64,000 bases of DNA from Bacteroidota bacterium (GCA_027622975.1 JAQBVN010000001.1:152873-216872); one strand, 5' to 3'; numbered from the stretch's first letter, positions 34,442 through 44,041 are shown. A program made the numbers and translations. Notes: generated by a model from the sequence alone, not told the origin.

Positions 34442-35809
34442 ATGGAAATTCTCATTCTCGGCGTATTCATCCTAGGCTATGTGTTCATCGCCTTGGAACA
34501 TTCAATCCGAATCGACAAGGCGGCGTCTGCGCTGGTGACAGGGACCTTGTGTTGGGCCTTGTTCGTGCTTGGTTGGAGTGAAGTTCCTCCGCATTTGGCA
34601 GAGGAATTCTCCTGGTTTCAAGACCATTCAAACCACGGGGGATTGGCCTATTTTTTTGAGCATCGTTTGCTGCATCACATGGAGGAAATCAGCAGCATCT
34701 TGTTTTTCTTGTTGGGAGCGATGACCATTGTCGAGCTGATTGATGCGCATGAAGGGTTTCGGGTGATCACGGACAAAATCACCACACGGAACAAGGCCAA
34801 AATGCTCTGGATTCTCTGCACTTTGACCTTCTTTTTTTCAGCCTTGCTGGACAACTTGACCACCTCGATTGTGATGGTGTCCTTGTTGCGGAAGCTCATT
34901 GATGACAGGGAAACACGTTGGCTTTTTGCAGGGATGGTGGTCATTGCGGCCAACGCCGGTGGAGCGTGGTCTCCGATTGGGGACGTCACAACCACCATGC
35001 TTTGGATTGGGGGGCAGTTGAGCACAGGGGTGATTGTGAAGCACCTGATTCTTCCCAGCATGGTTTGTTTGGTGGTGCCTTTGGCATGGATGAGTGCGAG
35101 GATGAAGGGGGAAGTTTCTCGTCCCGAAGAGGCTCGAGACGAAGGGTGGGACCCGACCACGCCCTTGGAGCGAAATGTGGTATTCATCGCGGGATTGCTT
35201 GGGCTCTTGTTTGTTCCTGTGTTCAAGACAGTCACGCATCTTCCTCCGTTCATGGGAATGATGTTGAGTTTGGGTGTGTTGTGGATGTTGACGGAGCGGC
35301 TTCATCACAGCAAAAACGTGGAGGAGAAGGAGCATTTGACCGTGATTGGGGTGCTTCGGAAAATTGATTCGTCCTCCGTGTTGTTTTTCTTGGGCATCCT
35401 GCTGGCGGTGGGGGCCTTGCAAGAAGCAGGTCACCTCTTGGTCGCTGCAGAAGGTCTGAGGGCTGGATTGAATGATGTGTTCCTGATTGATTTGGCCATA
35501 GGGCTGCTCAGTGCCATTGTGGACAACGTTCCCTTGGTCGCGGCGAGCATGGGCATGTATGACGTGGTGCCTGCGGCTGCTGTTGTGGACGGCTGGTCAG
35601 CCATGTTTGTGGAGGATGGGATTTTTTGGCAGTTTCTGGCTTACTGCGCGGGAACAGGAGGTTCTGCCTTGATCATTGGCTCGGCAGCGGGCGTGGCAGT
35701 GATGGGTTTGGAGCGCATCGATTTTATGTGGTATCTCAAGAAAATCAGTCTGTTGGCTGTGTTGGGATACCTCGCGGGTGCTGGGGTGTACGTCCTGATG
35801 TTTTCTTGA
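34442..35809 (+). CDS. nhaD: NhaD-type Na+/H+ antiporter
   Basis: 455 residues with about 11-12 hydrophobic segments. NhaD exchanges Na+ (or Li+) for protons and is typical of marine and halotolerant bacteria. Conserved stretches include FFFSALLDNLTTSIVMVSLL, NAGGAWSPIGDVTTTMLW and AIVDNVPLVAASMGMY, where the Asp-Asn pairs in membrane segments are probable ion sites. The frame opens 33 bp earlier, but ATG 34442 begins the first hydrophobic segment (MEILILGVFILGYVFIALE). Preceded by a strong inverted repeat at 34323-34363. Confidence 0.92.
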   Translation: MEILILGVFILGYVFIALEHSIRIDKAASALVTGTLCWALFVLGWSEVPPHLAEEFSWFQDHSNHGGLAYFFEHRLLHHMEEISSILFFLLGAMTIVELIDAHEGFRVITDKITTRNKAKMLWILCTLTFFFSALLDNLTTSIVMVSLLRKLIDDRETRWLFAGMVVIAANAGGAWSPIGDVTTTMLWIGGQLSTGVIVKHLILPSMVCLVVPLAWMSARMKGEVSRPEEARDEGWDPTTPLERNVVFIAGLLGLLFVPVFKTVTHLPPFMGMMLSLGVLWMLTERLHHSKNVEEKEHLTVIGVLRKIDSSSVLFFLGILLAVGALQEAGHLLVAAEGLRAGLNDVFLIDLAIGLLSAIVDNVPLVAASMGMYDVVPAAAVVDGWSAMFVEDGIFWQFLAYCAGTGGSALIIGSAAGVAVMGLERIDFMWYLKKISLLAVLGYLAGAGVYVLMFS

Positions 35810-35941
35810 GTTGTTCAGGATTGTAGCGCGTGGATGGAGGTTGTTGTGAACCCGCCGCGTTGAATAACTGGCGCCTGACCTTGGAGATGCGGTCCAATAT
35901 TCTGAGGAACTTGGACGTTCAAACCCAGGAACTCTCCATCC

Positions 35942-36640
35942 ATGACATCCTTACCAGCTTTTCTCCTGCTACAGGCCTCCGAGGCGGCCACGGACAGGCC
36001 TGAAATCCACGAGGTCGAAGTCAACGTGCTCCAACTCTTGATGGAAGGGGGGTGGTACATCATGTTGCCTTTGGCCCTGATGAGCTTGATTGGGATGTAC
36101 GTGTTCTTCGAACGCTTTTTGGCCATCCAAAAGGCGGACAAGGTCAGCCCCGACTTCATGAACCGCCTGAAGGATTACATCTCCCAAGGCAACCTGAGCA
36201 GCGCGCGAAACCTCTGCACCGACAGCAACACGCCGCTCGGACGCATGCTCGACAAGGGAATCAGCCGCATAGGAAAACCTTTGAAGGACATCAGTGTGGC
36301 CATCGAAAACGTGGGAAAACTTGAAATCTATCGGCTTGAAAAAAACCTCAGCACCTTGGCCACAGTCGCAGGTGCTGCCCCCATGGTCGGATTTCTCGGA
36401 ACCGTCATCGGGATGGTGAACGTGTTTCTTGACATGGAGGCGGCTGGGACCGTTCAAGTAAGCGACATTTCCTCTGGAACGAAGCAGGCCATGGTCACCA
36501 CGATTGTGGGTTTGATCGTTGGGATTTTGGCCTACATGGCGTACAACCATCTGGTGAGCAAGGTGAGCAAGGTGATCCACCGCATGGAGGCAAACAGCTT
36601 GGAGTTTATTGACATCCTGGAAGAACCTGCACGCGGATGA
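35942..36640 (+). CDS. exbB: ExbB/TolQ-type proton channel subunit
   Basis: 232 residues with three membrane segments: YIMLPLALMSLIGMYVFFER, then AGAAPMVGFLGTVIGMVNVF, and TIVGLIVGILAYMAYNHLV. The second carries the family motif GFLGTVIGM. ExbB pentamers with ExbD use proton flow to energise TonB at outer-membrane receptors. The stop overlaps the exbD start by 4 bp. An ATG-started N-terminal extension of about 30 residues precedes the first membrane segment. Confidence 0.93.
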   Translation: MTSLPAFLLLQASEAATDRPEIHEVEVNVLQLLMEGGWYIMLPLALMSLIGMYVFFERFLAIQKADKVSPDFMNRLKDYISQGNLSSARNLCTDSNTPLGRMLDKGISRIGKPLKDISVAIENVGKLEIYRLEKNLSTLATVAGAAPMVGFLGTVIGMVNVFLDMEAAGTVQVSDISSGTKQAMVTTIVGLIVGILAYMAYNHLVSKVSKVIHRMEANSLEFIDILEEPARG

Positions 36641-37041
36641 ATCTCGGACAGCGGAACAAAGTCAGCGTATCGGGGAACATGTCGTCCATGACAGACCTCG
36701 TGTTTCTGCTGCTCATCTTTTTTGTGATTCTCTCCACGCTGGTCAGCAATGGAGTCAACGTCGATTTGCCAACATCCAAGGGAACGACCTCGGTGACCTC
36801 CCGCTTGACTGTGAGCATCCAAGCCGATGGTTCTTACCACCTCAACGGTGAGGTCAGACCCATCGCTAAGGAAGACCTCGAGCCTAAGTTGAGGCTGGAG
36901 ATGGACAAGCAAACCGAGAAGGTGATCTACCTGCAGGTTGACAAGAATGTTCCCACCGGCCAAACCGTGGAACTCATTGGCATGGCCAAGGCCAACCAAT
37001 GGAAGGTCATGCTGGGCTCCAATCCTCAAAGCAACAAGTGA
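36637..37041 (+). CDS. exbD: ExbD/TolR biopolymer transport protein
   Basis: 134 residues. One N-terminal membrane segment with the essential Asp (SSMTDLVFLLLIFFVIL) and a periplasmic domain ending in VDKNVPTGQTVELIGMAKAN. It works with ExbB to harness the proton gradient. Start overlaps exbB by 4 bp; the TonB-like gene follows after 38 bp. Confidence 0.93.
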   Translation: MNLGQRNKVSVSGNMSSMTDLVFLLLIFFVILSTLVSNGVNVDLPTSKGTTSVTSRLTVSIQADGSYHLNGEVRPIAKEDLEPKLRLEMDKQTEKVIYLQVDKNVPTGQTVELIGMAKANQWKVMLGSNPQSNK

Positions 37042-37079
37042 AGGGCCGTTTGAAGTGTCCCTGAATCATCGTTCCATCC

Positions 37080-37892
37080 ATGTCCAACAAGGAACAACTT
37101 GAACAACAGCGCCTGAACCAGGAGAAGCGCAACCAACGACAGGCAGCTGCCCTGAGTGGTCTGCTCTTCGCGGGTGTGGTGGTGTTGTGTTTCTTCTTGA
37201 CGGCCTTCACCCTGCAGGATCCGCCACCCGGTGACCAGTTTGTGGCGGTTGGATTCGCAGATCTTGGATCCACAGAACAGGCGGGTGGCACCGCGGAATC
37301 CGATGCCCCAAGCGAGGTGGTCCAAGAGGCGATCGAAGAGGACGTCGCGGCTTCGGAACCTGAACCTGAGGTGGTTCAAACCACCGAGCAGGTGGTGACC
37401 CAGACGGACAGTGAAATCGCCGTGCAATCTGATCCCGACCCTGACCCCGACCCGGAGCCTACTCCGGATCCTGAAAGGGTGGACAAAACTGCCCATTTTT
37501 TCCAACAGCAGGGAAATCCTAGTGCAGGAGGCGGAGGATCACAGGGCTCCGCGGATGGGACGGGGAATGAGGGCCAGGAGACGGGCCAGATCGACGGTCG
37601 AGGTGTTGTGACTGGAGATTGGGGTGACGCGCACTTGAATGGCGGCACCATGCTAGGCAAGCCCGTGCTCACGGAAAATCCGCAGCTCGAGGGTGTGGTT
37701 CGCATCAACATCGTCGTGGATGGCTCAGGAAAGGTTGTTTCCGTTCGTTATGATGGAGGGACGAATTCCACGGTGACGGATTCTTACCACATCGAATTGG
37801 CCAAAAAGGCGGCGCAAAGCGCCACGTTCACGGCTGACCCAACGAATCCACGTCGCAGAGGGTACATCACCATTCGGTTTGACCTTGAGTAA
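37080..37892 (+). CDS. TonB-like energy transducer
   Basis: 270 residues. A basic cytoplasmic start is followed by one membrane segment (AALSGLLFAGVVVLCFFLTA), an acidic Pro-rich linker (DPDPDPDPEPTPDPERVD), a Gly-rich region and a C-terminal TonB-like domain (GVVRINIVVDGSGKVVSVRY to RRRGYITIRFDLE). It links ExbBD to TonB-dependent receptors across the periplasm. Position after exbB-exbD supports the call. The stop overlaps the folC start by 14 bp. Confidence 0.88.
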   Translation: MSNKEQLEQQRLNQEKRNQRQAAALSGLLFAGVVVLCFFLTAFTLQDPPPGDQFVAVGFADLGSTEQAGGTAESDAPSEVVQEAIEEDVAASEPEPEVVQTTEQVVTQTDSEIAVQSDPDPDPDPEPTPDPERVDKTAHFFQQQGNPSAGGGGSQGSADGTGNEGQETGQIDGRGVVTGDWGDAHLNGGTMLGKPVLTENPQLEGVVRINIVVDGSGKVVSVRYDGGTNSTVTDSYHIELAKKAAQSATFTADPTNPRRRGYITIRFDLE

Positions 37893-39198
37893 GACGGCCT
37901 ACGAACGCGCGGTCGACACGCTGTTCACCCAGCTCCCCATGTTTCAACGGCAGGGCCCTGCCGCCTACAAAGCTCATCTCGGTGCGACTCGGACCGTGTG
38001 CCAAGTTCTTGGAAACCCTGAGAGGGACTTGAAGTTTGTGCATGTAGCAGGCACCAACGGAAAGGGTACGGTGTGTCACATGGTGGCAGCGGCCTTGCAG
38101 GTGGCAGGCCACAAGGTGGGTTTGTTTACTTCCCCTCATCTCGTGGATTTTCGAGAGCGGATTCGCGTCAATGGTGTGATGATTCCCCAGGAGGCTGTGG
38201 TGGACTTTGTGGAGCGATGGCAGAACACGGATGGATGGGGAACGCCTTCGTTTTTTGAGCTCACCTTTGGGATGGCACTGGACCACTTTCGAACGGAGGC
38301 TTGTGACGTCGTGGTGCTAGAGACGGGCATGGGAGGACGTCTCGATTCCACCAATGTCATTCCTACAGCCGAGGTGTGTGTGATCACCAACATCGGGCTG
38401 GACCATCAACAATTTCTGGGGCCTGACATTCGGAGCATCGCCCGTGAAAAGGCAGGAATTCTCAAGGATGGGGTGCCCGTGGTGTTGGGGCCAATGCGGC
38501 CAGAGGCGCAAAGCGAAATTTTGCAAGCTGCTTTGCGCACGGCCAGTGAAACGCACGTCGCCAGGGAAGCGTCCATGGACTGGTTGGAGGAGAATGTGAC
38601 CTCGCACGGAGATTCACCATTTGAACGAGCCAACCGCCAAACGGCCTTGACAACCCTTCGCATTCTCGCTTCTGCATGGTCCCTGAGCGAGTCACACATT
38701 CGATCGGGCATTCTACACCATCGGGCATGGACCCATCAGGCGGGTCGATGGCAGTGGTTTCAATTGAAGGAAGGTCCGTCGTTGTTGCTCGATGGCGCAC
38801 ACAACCTCGATGGGGTGGCTGGAATTGTGCAGGAATTGACATTGGTTTCTGAGCGCATGAAGGGGAAGTTGCACGTGGTGTGGGGCTGCGTGGGTGACAA
38901 GGACCCCACGGATGTCATGTCGCTCTTGCCGCTCCATGCTGCCTACCATTGGTGCCGAGCGGACATCCCGAGGGCCATGCCGTTGGAGCGTTTGACCTCC
39001 ATTCGGCCTGAACTCAGAGGACATGGCCACCCTGCAGCAATCGATGCGCTTGAAGCTGCGATTCGAAGTGCGTCGGTCCACGATGTGATTTGGGTAGGCG
39101 GTAGCTTGTTCGTGGTAGGAGATGTCTTGAGGGATGCTCCTGACGTGGTTGCGGGATGGCCAATGGAGCCTTCCTCATCGTCTGAGCCAAGCCCGTAA
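37879..39198 (+). CDS. folC: Bifunctional folylpolyglutamate/dihydrofolate synthase
   Basis: 439 residues. Adds glutamate to dihydropteroate or folates. Mur-ligase-like motifs: VHVAGTNGKGTVCHMVAAAL (ATP loop), LETGMGGRLDSTNVI and SLLLDGAHNLDGV. The family-typical N-terminus (AVDTLFTQLPMFQRQG) lies upstream of the first ATG, so translation must start at TTG 37879 or 37885, inside the end of the TonB-like gene. Coupled translation is likely. Confidence 0.93.
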   Translation: MTLSKTAYERAVDTLFTQLPMFQRQGPAAYKAHLGATRTVCQVLGNPERDLKFVHVAGTNGKGTVCHMVAAALQVAGHKVGLFTSPHLVDFRERIRVNGVMIPQEAVVDFVERWQNTDGWGTPSFFELTFGMALDHFRTEACDVVVLETGMGGRLDSTNVIPTAEVCVITNIGLDHQQFLGPDIRSIAREKAGILKDGVPVVLGPMRPEAQSEILQAALRTASETHVAREASMDWLEENVTSHGDSPFERANRQTALTTLRILASAWSLSESHIRSGILHHRAWTHQAGRWQWFQLKEGPSLLLDGAHNLDGVAGIVQELTLVSERMKGKLHVVWGCVGDKDPTDVMSLLPLHAAYHWCRADIPRAMPLERLTSIRPELRGHGHPAAIDALEAAIRSASVHDVIWVGGSLFVVGDVLRDAPDVVAGWPMEPSSSSEPSP

Positions 39199-39209
39199 CT
39201 TCGCGCCCG

Positions 39210-40649
39210 ATGTCTTTCACCTCGCTTGCATTTTGGGTGTTTCTCCCCGTGGTTTTGGTCCTTTTTCACGGACCATGTCGCACAAGTCTGCGGGGCCAAA
39301 ACATCCTTCTCGTCGCCGCGAGTTACGTCTTTTACGGGTGGTGGGATTGGCGGTTTCTGTCGCTGATTGTCCTGTCGACAATCACCGATTTTGCGCTTGG
39401 TCGCATGCTGGCAAAGACCGAGGATGTTCAACGAAGAAAAGCGGCATTGTGGATGTCACTTGTCCTGAATCTGGGGCTGCTGGGCTTTTTCAAATATGCC
39501 GGATTTTTTCTGGACAGTTGGGTTGAAGCATGGGCCAGGGTGGGCATCACCATGCATCGTCCAGCTTTGCAAGTCATCCTACCAGTAGGGATCAGTTTCT
39601 ACACATTCCAAACCTTGAGCTACACCATCGATGTCTATCGAAGACAACTCAAGCCGAGCAAGGACCTGATTGAATTCGCGGCGTACGTGAGTTTTTTTCC
39701 TCAGCTGGTGGCCGGACCCATAGAAAGGGCTTCTCGTTTGTTGCCACAATTGCAGCGAAAGCGAAGGGTGACTGAGGCAGCCGTGCTGTTGGGCTTGCGC
39801 ATGATGGTCTGGGGTTTATTCAAGAAGGTGGTCATCGCAGACAGTGCCGCGCAGTATGCCAACGCCATTTTTGGAGATTCTCAAGGCACCCAAGGTCCGA
39901 TGCTTGCGGTGGGAATTGTGGCATTTGCCATTCAGATCTACGGCGATTTCAGTGGGTACAGCGACATGGCCATTGGTTTGGGGCGGCTCTTTGGGCTTCG
40001 TCTGAAAAGCAATTTTCGATTCCCCTATTTCTCCCGAAATGTGGCTGAATTTTGGCGTCGATGGCACATCAGTCTGAACACGTGGTTTCGAGATTATTTG
40101 TACATCCCCCTGGGTGGCTCTCGGGGTGGACAGCGGACGGCCTTGCGAAATGTGGCTGTGGTGTTTCTCGTGAGTGGACTGTGGCACGGTGCTGATTGGA
40201 AATTTGTGGTTTGGGGGGGCATCCATGCTGCCATGTTTGTGCCTGTTTTTTTGCTCGGTCGCAACCGGATTTTATGGGAGGGATGGCGCTGGGTGCATGG
40301 CTTCAGGGCGTTGGGAACCTTTGTGCTGGTCTGTTTTGCGTGGATTTTTTTTCGCGCCGATTCCATGTCACACGCTCTTCAGGTGGTCGATGGATTGGTG
40401 TGGGGGTGGTCTCGTGGATTGGAAGGTTGGGACGGGATGAGGTCCTTTTGGAAGCCCACGGATGAGCGATTGTTTGGTTTGGTTTTTGTCGGTTTTTGGG
40501 TCTTGGAATGGCTTCAATTTCGAAGAGGCATTCGATGGATGTGGAGAGGTCTTTGGCGTGGTGCCTGGGTCGAAGGTTTGCTGTTGTTGATTACCCTCGT
40601 GTTTTCGCTTCGAAACGAAGCCAGCACCTTCATTTATTTCACGTTCTGA
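39210..40649 (+). CDS. MBOAT family O-acyltransferase (AlgI/DltB-like)
   Basis: 479 residues with about ten membrane segments. The MBOAT core contains WHISLNTWFRDYLYIPLGGS and the probable catalytic His in VSGLWHGADWKFVVWGGIHA. Such proteins move acyl groups across the membrane to O-acylate polysaccharides or teichoic-acid-like polymers. TAACTTCG (39196-39203) ends 6 nt before the start. The SGNH-like gene overlaps its stop by 1 bp, the usual acyltransferase/SGNH partnership. Confidence 0.92.
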   Translation: MSFTSLAFWVFLPVVLVLFHGPCRTSLRGQNILLVAASYVFYGWWDWRFLSLIVLSTITDFALGRMLAKTEDVQRRKAALWMSLVLNLGLLGFFKYAGFFLDSWVEAWARVGITMHRPALQVILPVGISFYTFQTLSYTIDVYRRQLKPSKDLIEFAAYVSFFPQLVAGPIERASRLLPQLQRKRRVTEAAVLLGLRMMVWGLFKKVVIADSAAQYANAIFGDSQGTQGPMLAVGIVAFAIQIYGDFSGYSDMAIGLGRLFGLRLKSNFRFPYFSRNVAEFWRRWHISLNTWFRDYLYIPLGGSRGGQRTALRNVAVVFLVSGLWHGADWKFVVWGGIHAAMFVPVFLLGRNRILWEGWRWVHGFRALGTFVLVCFAWIFFRADSMSHALQVVDGLVWGWSRGLEGWDGMRSFWKPTDERLFGLVFVGFWVLEWLQFRRGIRWMWRGLWRGAWVEGLLLLITLVFSLRNEASTFIYFTF

Positions 40650-41512
40650 TGGTAGGTCGCATCATTCGGATTTTGGCTTGGCTTCTCGTTTGGACGTCGA
40701 TGGGACATCTTTGGTTCAAACGTGCCTCACTTCAGCAATTTCACGCTGCTCACAAGCACGACTACGTTCTCTTAGGTGACAGCCATGCCGACGACGTGCG
40801 CTGGGAAGGGAGGCCCAGGTTCAGTGGCCCAGCCCAGGACCTGTTCAGCAGCTTGAAGCGGGTGGAGACGTTGGTCCAAACCCACAGCGACAGTTCAGCG
40901 TTGAAGGGTGTCGTGCTGACTTTTTGGCCCAACAAGTTCAGTCCATTGGCAGAGCGGCGAATGAGTGGTGGACCTTTGGACGACAACTGGGTGGGCATGG
41001 CCCTTGGATCGGTCGCTCCTTTGTGGGGTTGGCGCGATGCCATGCGCGAAGATCTTCCTTGGCGATTTCGCGTGCAGATCATGTGGCACATGCTTCAATT
41101 CAAAACCACGCTGTCGTTTTGGGATTCTGCCTGTGAATCCAAATCTGTCGATGCAACCTACGAATATGGGCTGACTGAGGAAATGAAGACGCAGGACTGG
41201 TGGTCCCAAGCCGCGATAGGTCCCGCAATGATGGAAGAGCTCATCGACCAGGTGATTTCCCAAGGATGGACCCTGGTGCTGGTCGAAAATCCGCTTCATC
41301 CCACGTACTACAGGCAAGTCAATCCGCAAGCACTGCAAGGCTATGAAGAGGACTTGGCGTTGTGGACAGCCCATCCGCAGGTCCATGCATTGCGCTTGGG
41401 GCGCCAAAATCTCGACCACACTTGGTTTCGAGATTACCACCACCTTACCTGCGAGGGAGAACGAGCGGTTGGTGATTCGCTCGATGCGTTTCTTCGGGCC
41501 TTGGATTGGTGA
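40649..41512 (+). CDS. SGNH-hydrolase-like partner of the MBOAT acyltransferase
   Basis: 287 residues. A signal anchor (RIIRILAWLLVWTSMGHLWF) is followed by YVLLGDSHADDV, where Ser45 fits the SGNH catalytic Ser, and a C-terminal DYHHLTCEGERAV, a plausible Asp-x-x-His catalytic pair. In AlgJ/AlgX-type systems such periplasmic proteins finish transfer of the acyl group to the glycan. The start codon overlaps the MBOAT stop (TGATG). Sequence between the motifs is diverged, so the enzymatic call is moderate. Confidence 0.78.
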   Translation: MVGRIIRILAWLLVWTSMGHLWFKRASLQQFHAAHKHDYVLLGDSHADDVRWEGRPRFSGPAQDLFSSLKRVETLVQTHSDSSALKGVVLTFWPNKFSPLAERRMSGGPLDDNWVGMALGSVAPLWGWRDAMREDLPWRFRVQIMWHMLQFKTTLSFWDSACESKSVDATYEYGLTEEMKTQDWWSQAAIGPAMMEELIDQVISQGWTLVLVENPLHPTYYRQVNPQALQGYEEDLALWTAHPQVHALRLGRQNLDHTWFRDYHHLTCEGERAVGDSLDAFLRALDW

Positions 41513-41530
41513 GCGTCTACTGGAAAGCAA

Positions 41531-41555
41531 AGACCCCCGCAGGATGCAGGGGTCT
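41531..41555 (-). terminator. Hairpin terminator downstream of tRNA-Val
   Basis: AGACCCC pairs with GGGGTCT, with an inner GCA/TGC extension around GGA. On the minus strand it is followed by TTTGCTTT. It probably ends the tRNA-Val transcript and may also stop the convergent SGNH gene. Confidence 0.6.
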
Positions 41556-41580
41556 GAGGGTTGTTCCTTCGCGGAATCTG

Positions 41581-41658
41581 TGGTGGGCGGTGAGGGGCTC
41601 GAACCCCCGACCCCCTCGGTGTAAACGAGGTGCTCTGAACCAACTGAGCTAACCGCCC
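41581..41658 (-). tRNA. tRNA-Val (anticodon TAC)
   Basis: Minus-strand cloverleaf: acceptor GGGCGGT/ACCGCCC, D-arm GCTC...GAGC, anticodon stem CCTCG/CGAGG around loop TTTACAC (anticodon TAC), T-loop TTCGAGC. The body is 75 nt (41584-41658) and the CCA end is encoded (41581-41583). Confidence 0.95.
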
Positions 41659-41707
41659 GGGAGCGCGAAGATAGCGAAGTATGTTTGTGGTGCTTGGATG
41701 AATTTGC

Positions 41708-42553
41708 ATGAATGAATCACTTCCCATGTCGATGATGAGATGGCTTTTGGATCGAAAGCCGCTCTGCCATTGGACTGGAGCGTCTTGGCGTTCCATGCAT
41801 TCCCCGACACTGTTTGCCTTGGCCAAGGCTCTTCAGCCCCACGCCAAACATTGGCCATCCCCTTGCCATTCAATGGATTCGCCTTCCTTGTCCGACTTGA
41901 AGGAGCTCCGAAATCAATTCGAGCGGGATTCTTCTTCTCTGGTGCAAGAAGACCATGGAGCGGGTCCAAGGGGTCAAAGATCGACTTCACCAGGATCGCC
42001 TCGTCAGCGAACCGTGTCTGCTGTTGCCAAGTCTGCCATCACCCCTGAGAGAGAAGCGGAGGCGATCGTGAGGATGTTGAAGACCCTTGCCCCTCATGGC
42101 CGTTGTTTAGAGTTGGGAACGTCTCTTGGCATCATGTCCGCTCATCTGTTGCGTTCTGGTTGGAATGTGGAAACTTGGGAAGGTTGTCCCAACACCTTGG
42201 CCAAGGCTCAAGAGGGCTGGAAGGCATTGGGCTTGTCCCATCGGATTGACTCTCGGCAGGGTCGATTTGAGAGCCTTCTCGCATCATGTGATCCCAGTGC
42301 CATGTGGGACGTCGCGTATGTCGATGGACATCACGAGGGTCAAGCCACCTTGGATCTACTCGAAGCTTTGGAGCCACGCATTCGGCTGGGCGTGATTGTG
42401 GACGACATTGCGTGGACCCGGGACATGCATCATGCATGGGAGGTTGCCAAAAATCTACCTCGATGGCGCGTGGCGATGTCTTGGGCGGGGCGCGGCATTC
42501 TGCTGAAGGGCGAACACATGTCAAGGCAGCAGGTTCGTTTGGGCGTTTTGTGA
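41708..42553 (+). CDS. Class I SAM-dependent methyltransferase (O-methyltransferase-like)
   Basis: 281 residues. The Rossmann core has the SAM-binding motif LELGTSLGIMSAHLL, then VETWEGCPNTLAKA (motif II region), and AYVDGHHEGQATLDLL with VDDIAWTRDM, resembling catechol-type O-methyltransferases in which acidic residues bind a metal. The first 95 residues are Ser/Pro/His-rich and partly low complexity, so the true start may be later, but no better ATG is obvious. Substrate unknown. It is 49 bp from the divergently oriented tRNA-Val. Confidence 0.85.
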   Translation: MNESLPMSMMRWLLDRKPLCHWTGASWRSMHSPTLFALAKALQPHAKHWPSPCHSMDSPSLSDLKELRNQFERDSSSLVQEDHGAGPRGQRSTSPGSPRQRTVSAVAKSAITPEREAEAIVRMLKTLAPHGRCLELGTSLGIMSAHLLRSGWNVETWEGCPNTLAKAQEGWKALGLSHRIDSRQGRFESLLASCDPSAMWDVAYVDGHHEGQATLDLLEALEPRIRLGVIVDDIAWTRDMHHAWEVAKNLPRWRVAMSWAGRGILLKGEHMSRQQVRLGVL

Positions 42554-42605
42554 GAGAGGGAGCCCCAAAAACTCCCGCGTCGCATTATCTTTTGCCTCCC
42601 AAACA

Positions 42606-43070
42606 ATGAAGAAAGACATGAAGACTTGGACTTTGACTTTGGTTTTGATGCTGGGCTCTGCGGCCCTCGTTGCCCAAGATTCGCGCCTCTCATCCAAAGA
42701 GGATGCACAAGGTGGTGTGTATCGCACCACCATCCATTCCGGTGAATTTTATGCCAAATTGACCAGCTTTGTCTTGGCCAACCACGAGCAAGTTCGCTTC
42801 ACAGCGGACGACATCATGTTGCGCATGACCAGAGACCAAGATTTTTTGAAGGCACTTCAAGAATTGCGTGACTATCGCTTTGAAAACTTGATTCAAGCAC
42901 TCAATGTGTGTGCCTCGCATGGTTGGGAGGTGCGGTCTTCCACAGTGATTGAAGGACGTAGCGGCCCTGAACAGCATTTCTTGTTGGCGCGACCAGTGGA
43001 CTCGATGATGCCAGTTTCACCTTGGTTGGAGGCTCGTCCTTCGGATGCCAAGGGTTCTCGTCAGCGCTGA
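42606..43070 (+). CDS. Small secreted protein of unknown function
   Basis: 154 residues with a signal peptide (TWTLTLVLMLGSAALVAQ). The mature part is charged and mostly helical (MTRDQDFLKALQELRDYRF) and ends EQHFLLARP plus a polar tail. I do not recognise a family. A near -7 element, TATCTTTTG, lies 11 nt before the start. The histidine kinase gene begins 3 bp after its stop, so the two may be co-expressed and this could be a periplasmic partner; that is inference. Confidence 0.78.
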   Translation: MKKDMKTWTLTLVLMLGSAALVAQDSRLSSKEDAQGGVYRTTIHSGEFYAKLTSFVLANHEQVRFTADDIMLRMTRDQDFLKALQELRDYRFENLIQALNVCASHGWEVRSSTVIEGRSGPEQHFLLARPVDSMMPVSPWLEARPSDAKGSRQR

Positions 43071-43073
43071 TTG

Positions 43074-43940
43074 ATGAGGGGCAGCCGTTGGTTGCTTCGG
43101 GCCTTGGGAGCATACGTACTCCTTCAATTTTCTTGGTGGGCTTATCTCCTGATGTATGCCGAAGGTCCGCGCTCACACGTCATGGTGTTGGGTGAGGGCG
43201 TGGTGTTTGCCGGTTTGTTGCTGTGGGGAGTGTCTCGGTTGGATCGTGGTTTGCAGCTCGACGCCCTTCGTTTGAAGAGAGAGCGAAACTTTCTGCTCGC
43301 CGTGACTCATGACTTGAAGACTCCGTTGTCCGCTGTGAAACTTGGGGTGGAAAGTATGAGGCGATTGACCCTGAACCCGACGGACCAAGAATCCATTTTG
43401 GTGGACATGCAATCAGGAGTCAGATCCCTCGAACGAAGAATTGAAGACATTCTCACCGCCACGCGATTGCAGGGCACCCCACATTTTGAATTGTTGCCTT
43501 TTGAGTGGGAGTTGTGCATGAGACAGGCCTTGGATCGCTTGGATGAACATGCCAAAAAGCGCGTGGACATTCACACCACCTCAAGGGATGATTCCGATGG
43601 AGCTGGGCTCGTTTGGGGTGACGAAGCTCTGTGGTTGCTTGCTGCGGTGAATGTGTTGGAAAACAGCCTCAAGTACAGCGCCGGCCGGGTTGAATTTTTA
43701 TGGTCTGAATCTGCTCACCATGTGTCGTTCACAGTCACCGACGAAGGGCCGGGTGTGCCGGCTCATCAATGGGCCGATGCATTGGAGCCTTTTGTGCGTT
43801 TGAGCGAGGAAGGTGCAGGGACAGGACTGGGATTGCATTTGGTTTCCCAAACAGCCAAATTGCATGGCGCCAAGCTTCTCGCAAAGCAATTGCAGAACGG
43901 CAAGTTCATGGTCCATTTGACCTGGCCCCAAAAGGGATAG
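43074..43940 (+). CDS. Sensor histidine kinase
   Basis: 288 residues. Two membrane segments in the first 55 residues with a very short loop between them, then a HisKA domain with the phospho-acceptor His in LLAVTHDLKTPLSAVKLG and a HATPase domain: N-box ENSLKYSA, G1 DEGPGVPA, G2 GTGLGLHLV. The loop outside the membrane is too short for a sensor domain, so sensing may be membrane-internal or through a partner. No response regulator lies next to it. It begins 3 bp after the small secreted protein gene. Confidence 0.93.
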   Translation: MRGSRWLLRALGAYVLLQFSWWAYLLMYAEGPRSHVMVLGEGVVFAGLLLWGVSRLDRGLQLDALRLKRERNFLLAVTHDLKTPLSAVKLGVESMRRLTLNPTDQESILVDMQSGVRSLERRIEDILTATRLQGTPHFELLPFEWELCMRQALDRLDEHAKKRVDIHTTSRDDSDGAGLVWGDEALWLLAAVNVLENSLKYSAGRVEFLWSESAHHVSFTVTDEGPGVPAHQWADALEPFVRLSEEGAGTGLGLHLVSQTAKLHGAKLLAKQLQNGKFMVHLTWPQKG

Positions 43941-43983
43941 GTTGAAGGCTGGGTTGCGGGAGGCGATGCGAACTTGGCGATGC

Positions 43984-43991
43984 TACCTTTG
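43984..43991 (+). promoter_or_regulatory. Putative -7 element (TACCTTTG) before gpmI
   Basis: Exact TAnnTTTG match in the 101-bp gap, 50 nt before the gpmI start. No good -33 box at standard spacing. Confidence 0.35.
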
Positions 43992-44041
43992 TTGCAGATT
44001 CGGGGGCGTGTAGGAAGCGCCCTTGGACATGACCACATGCC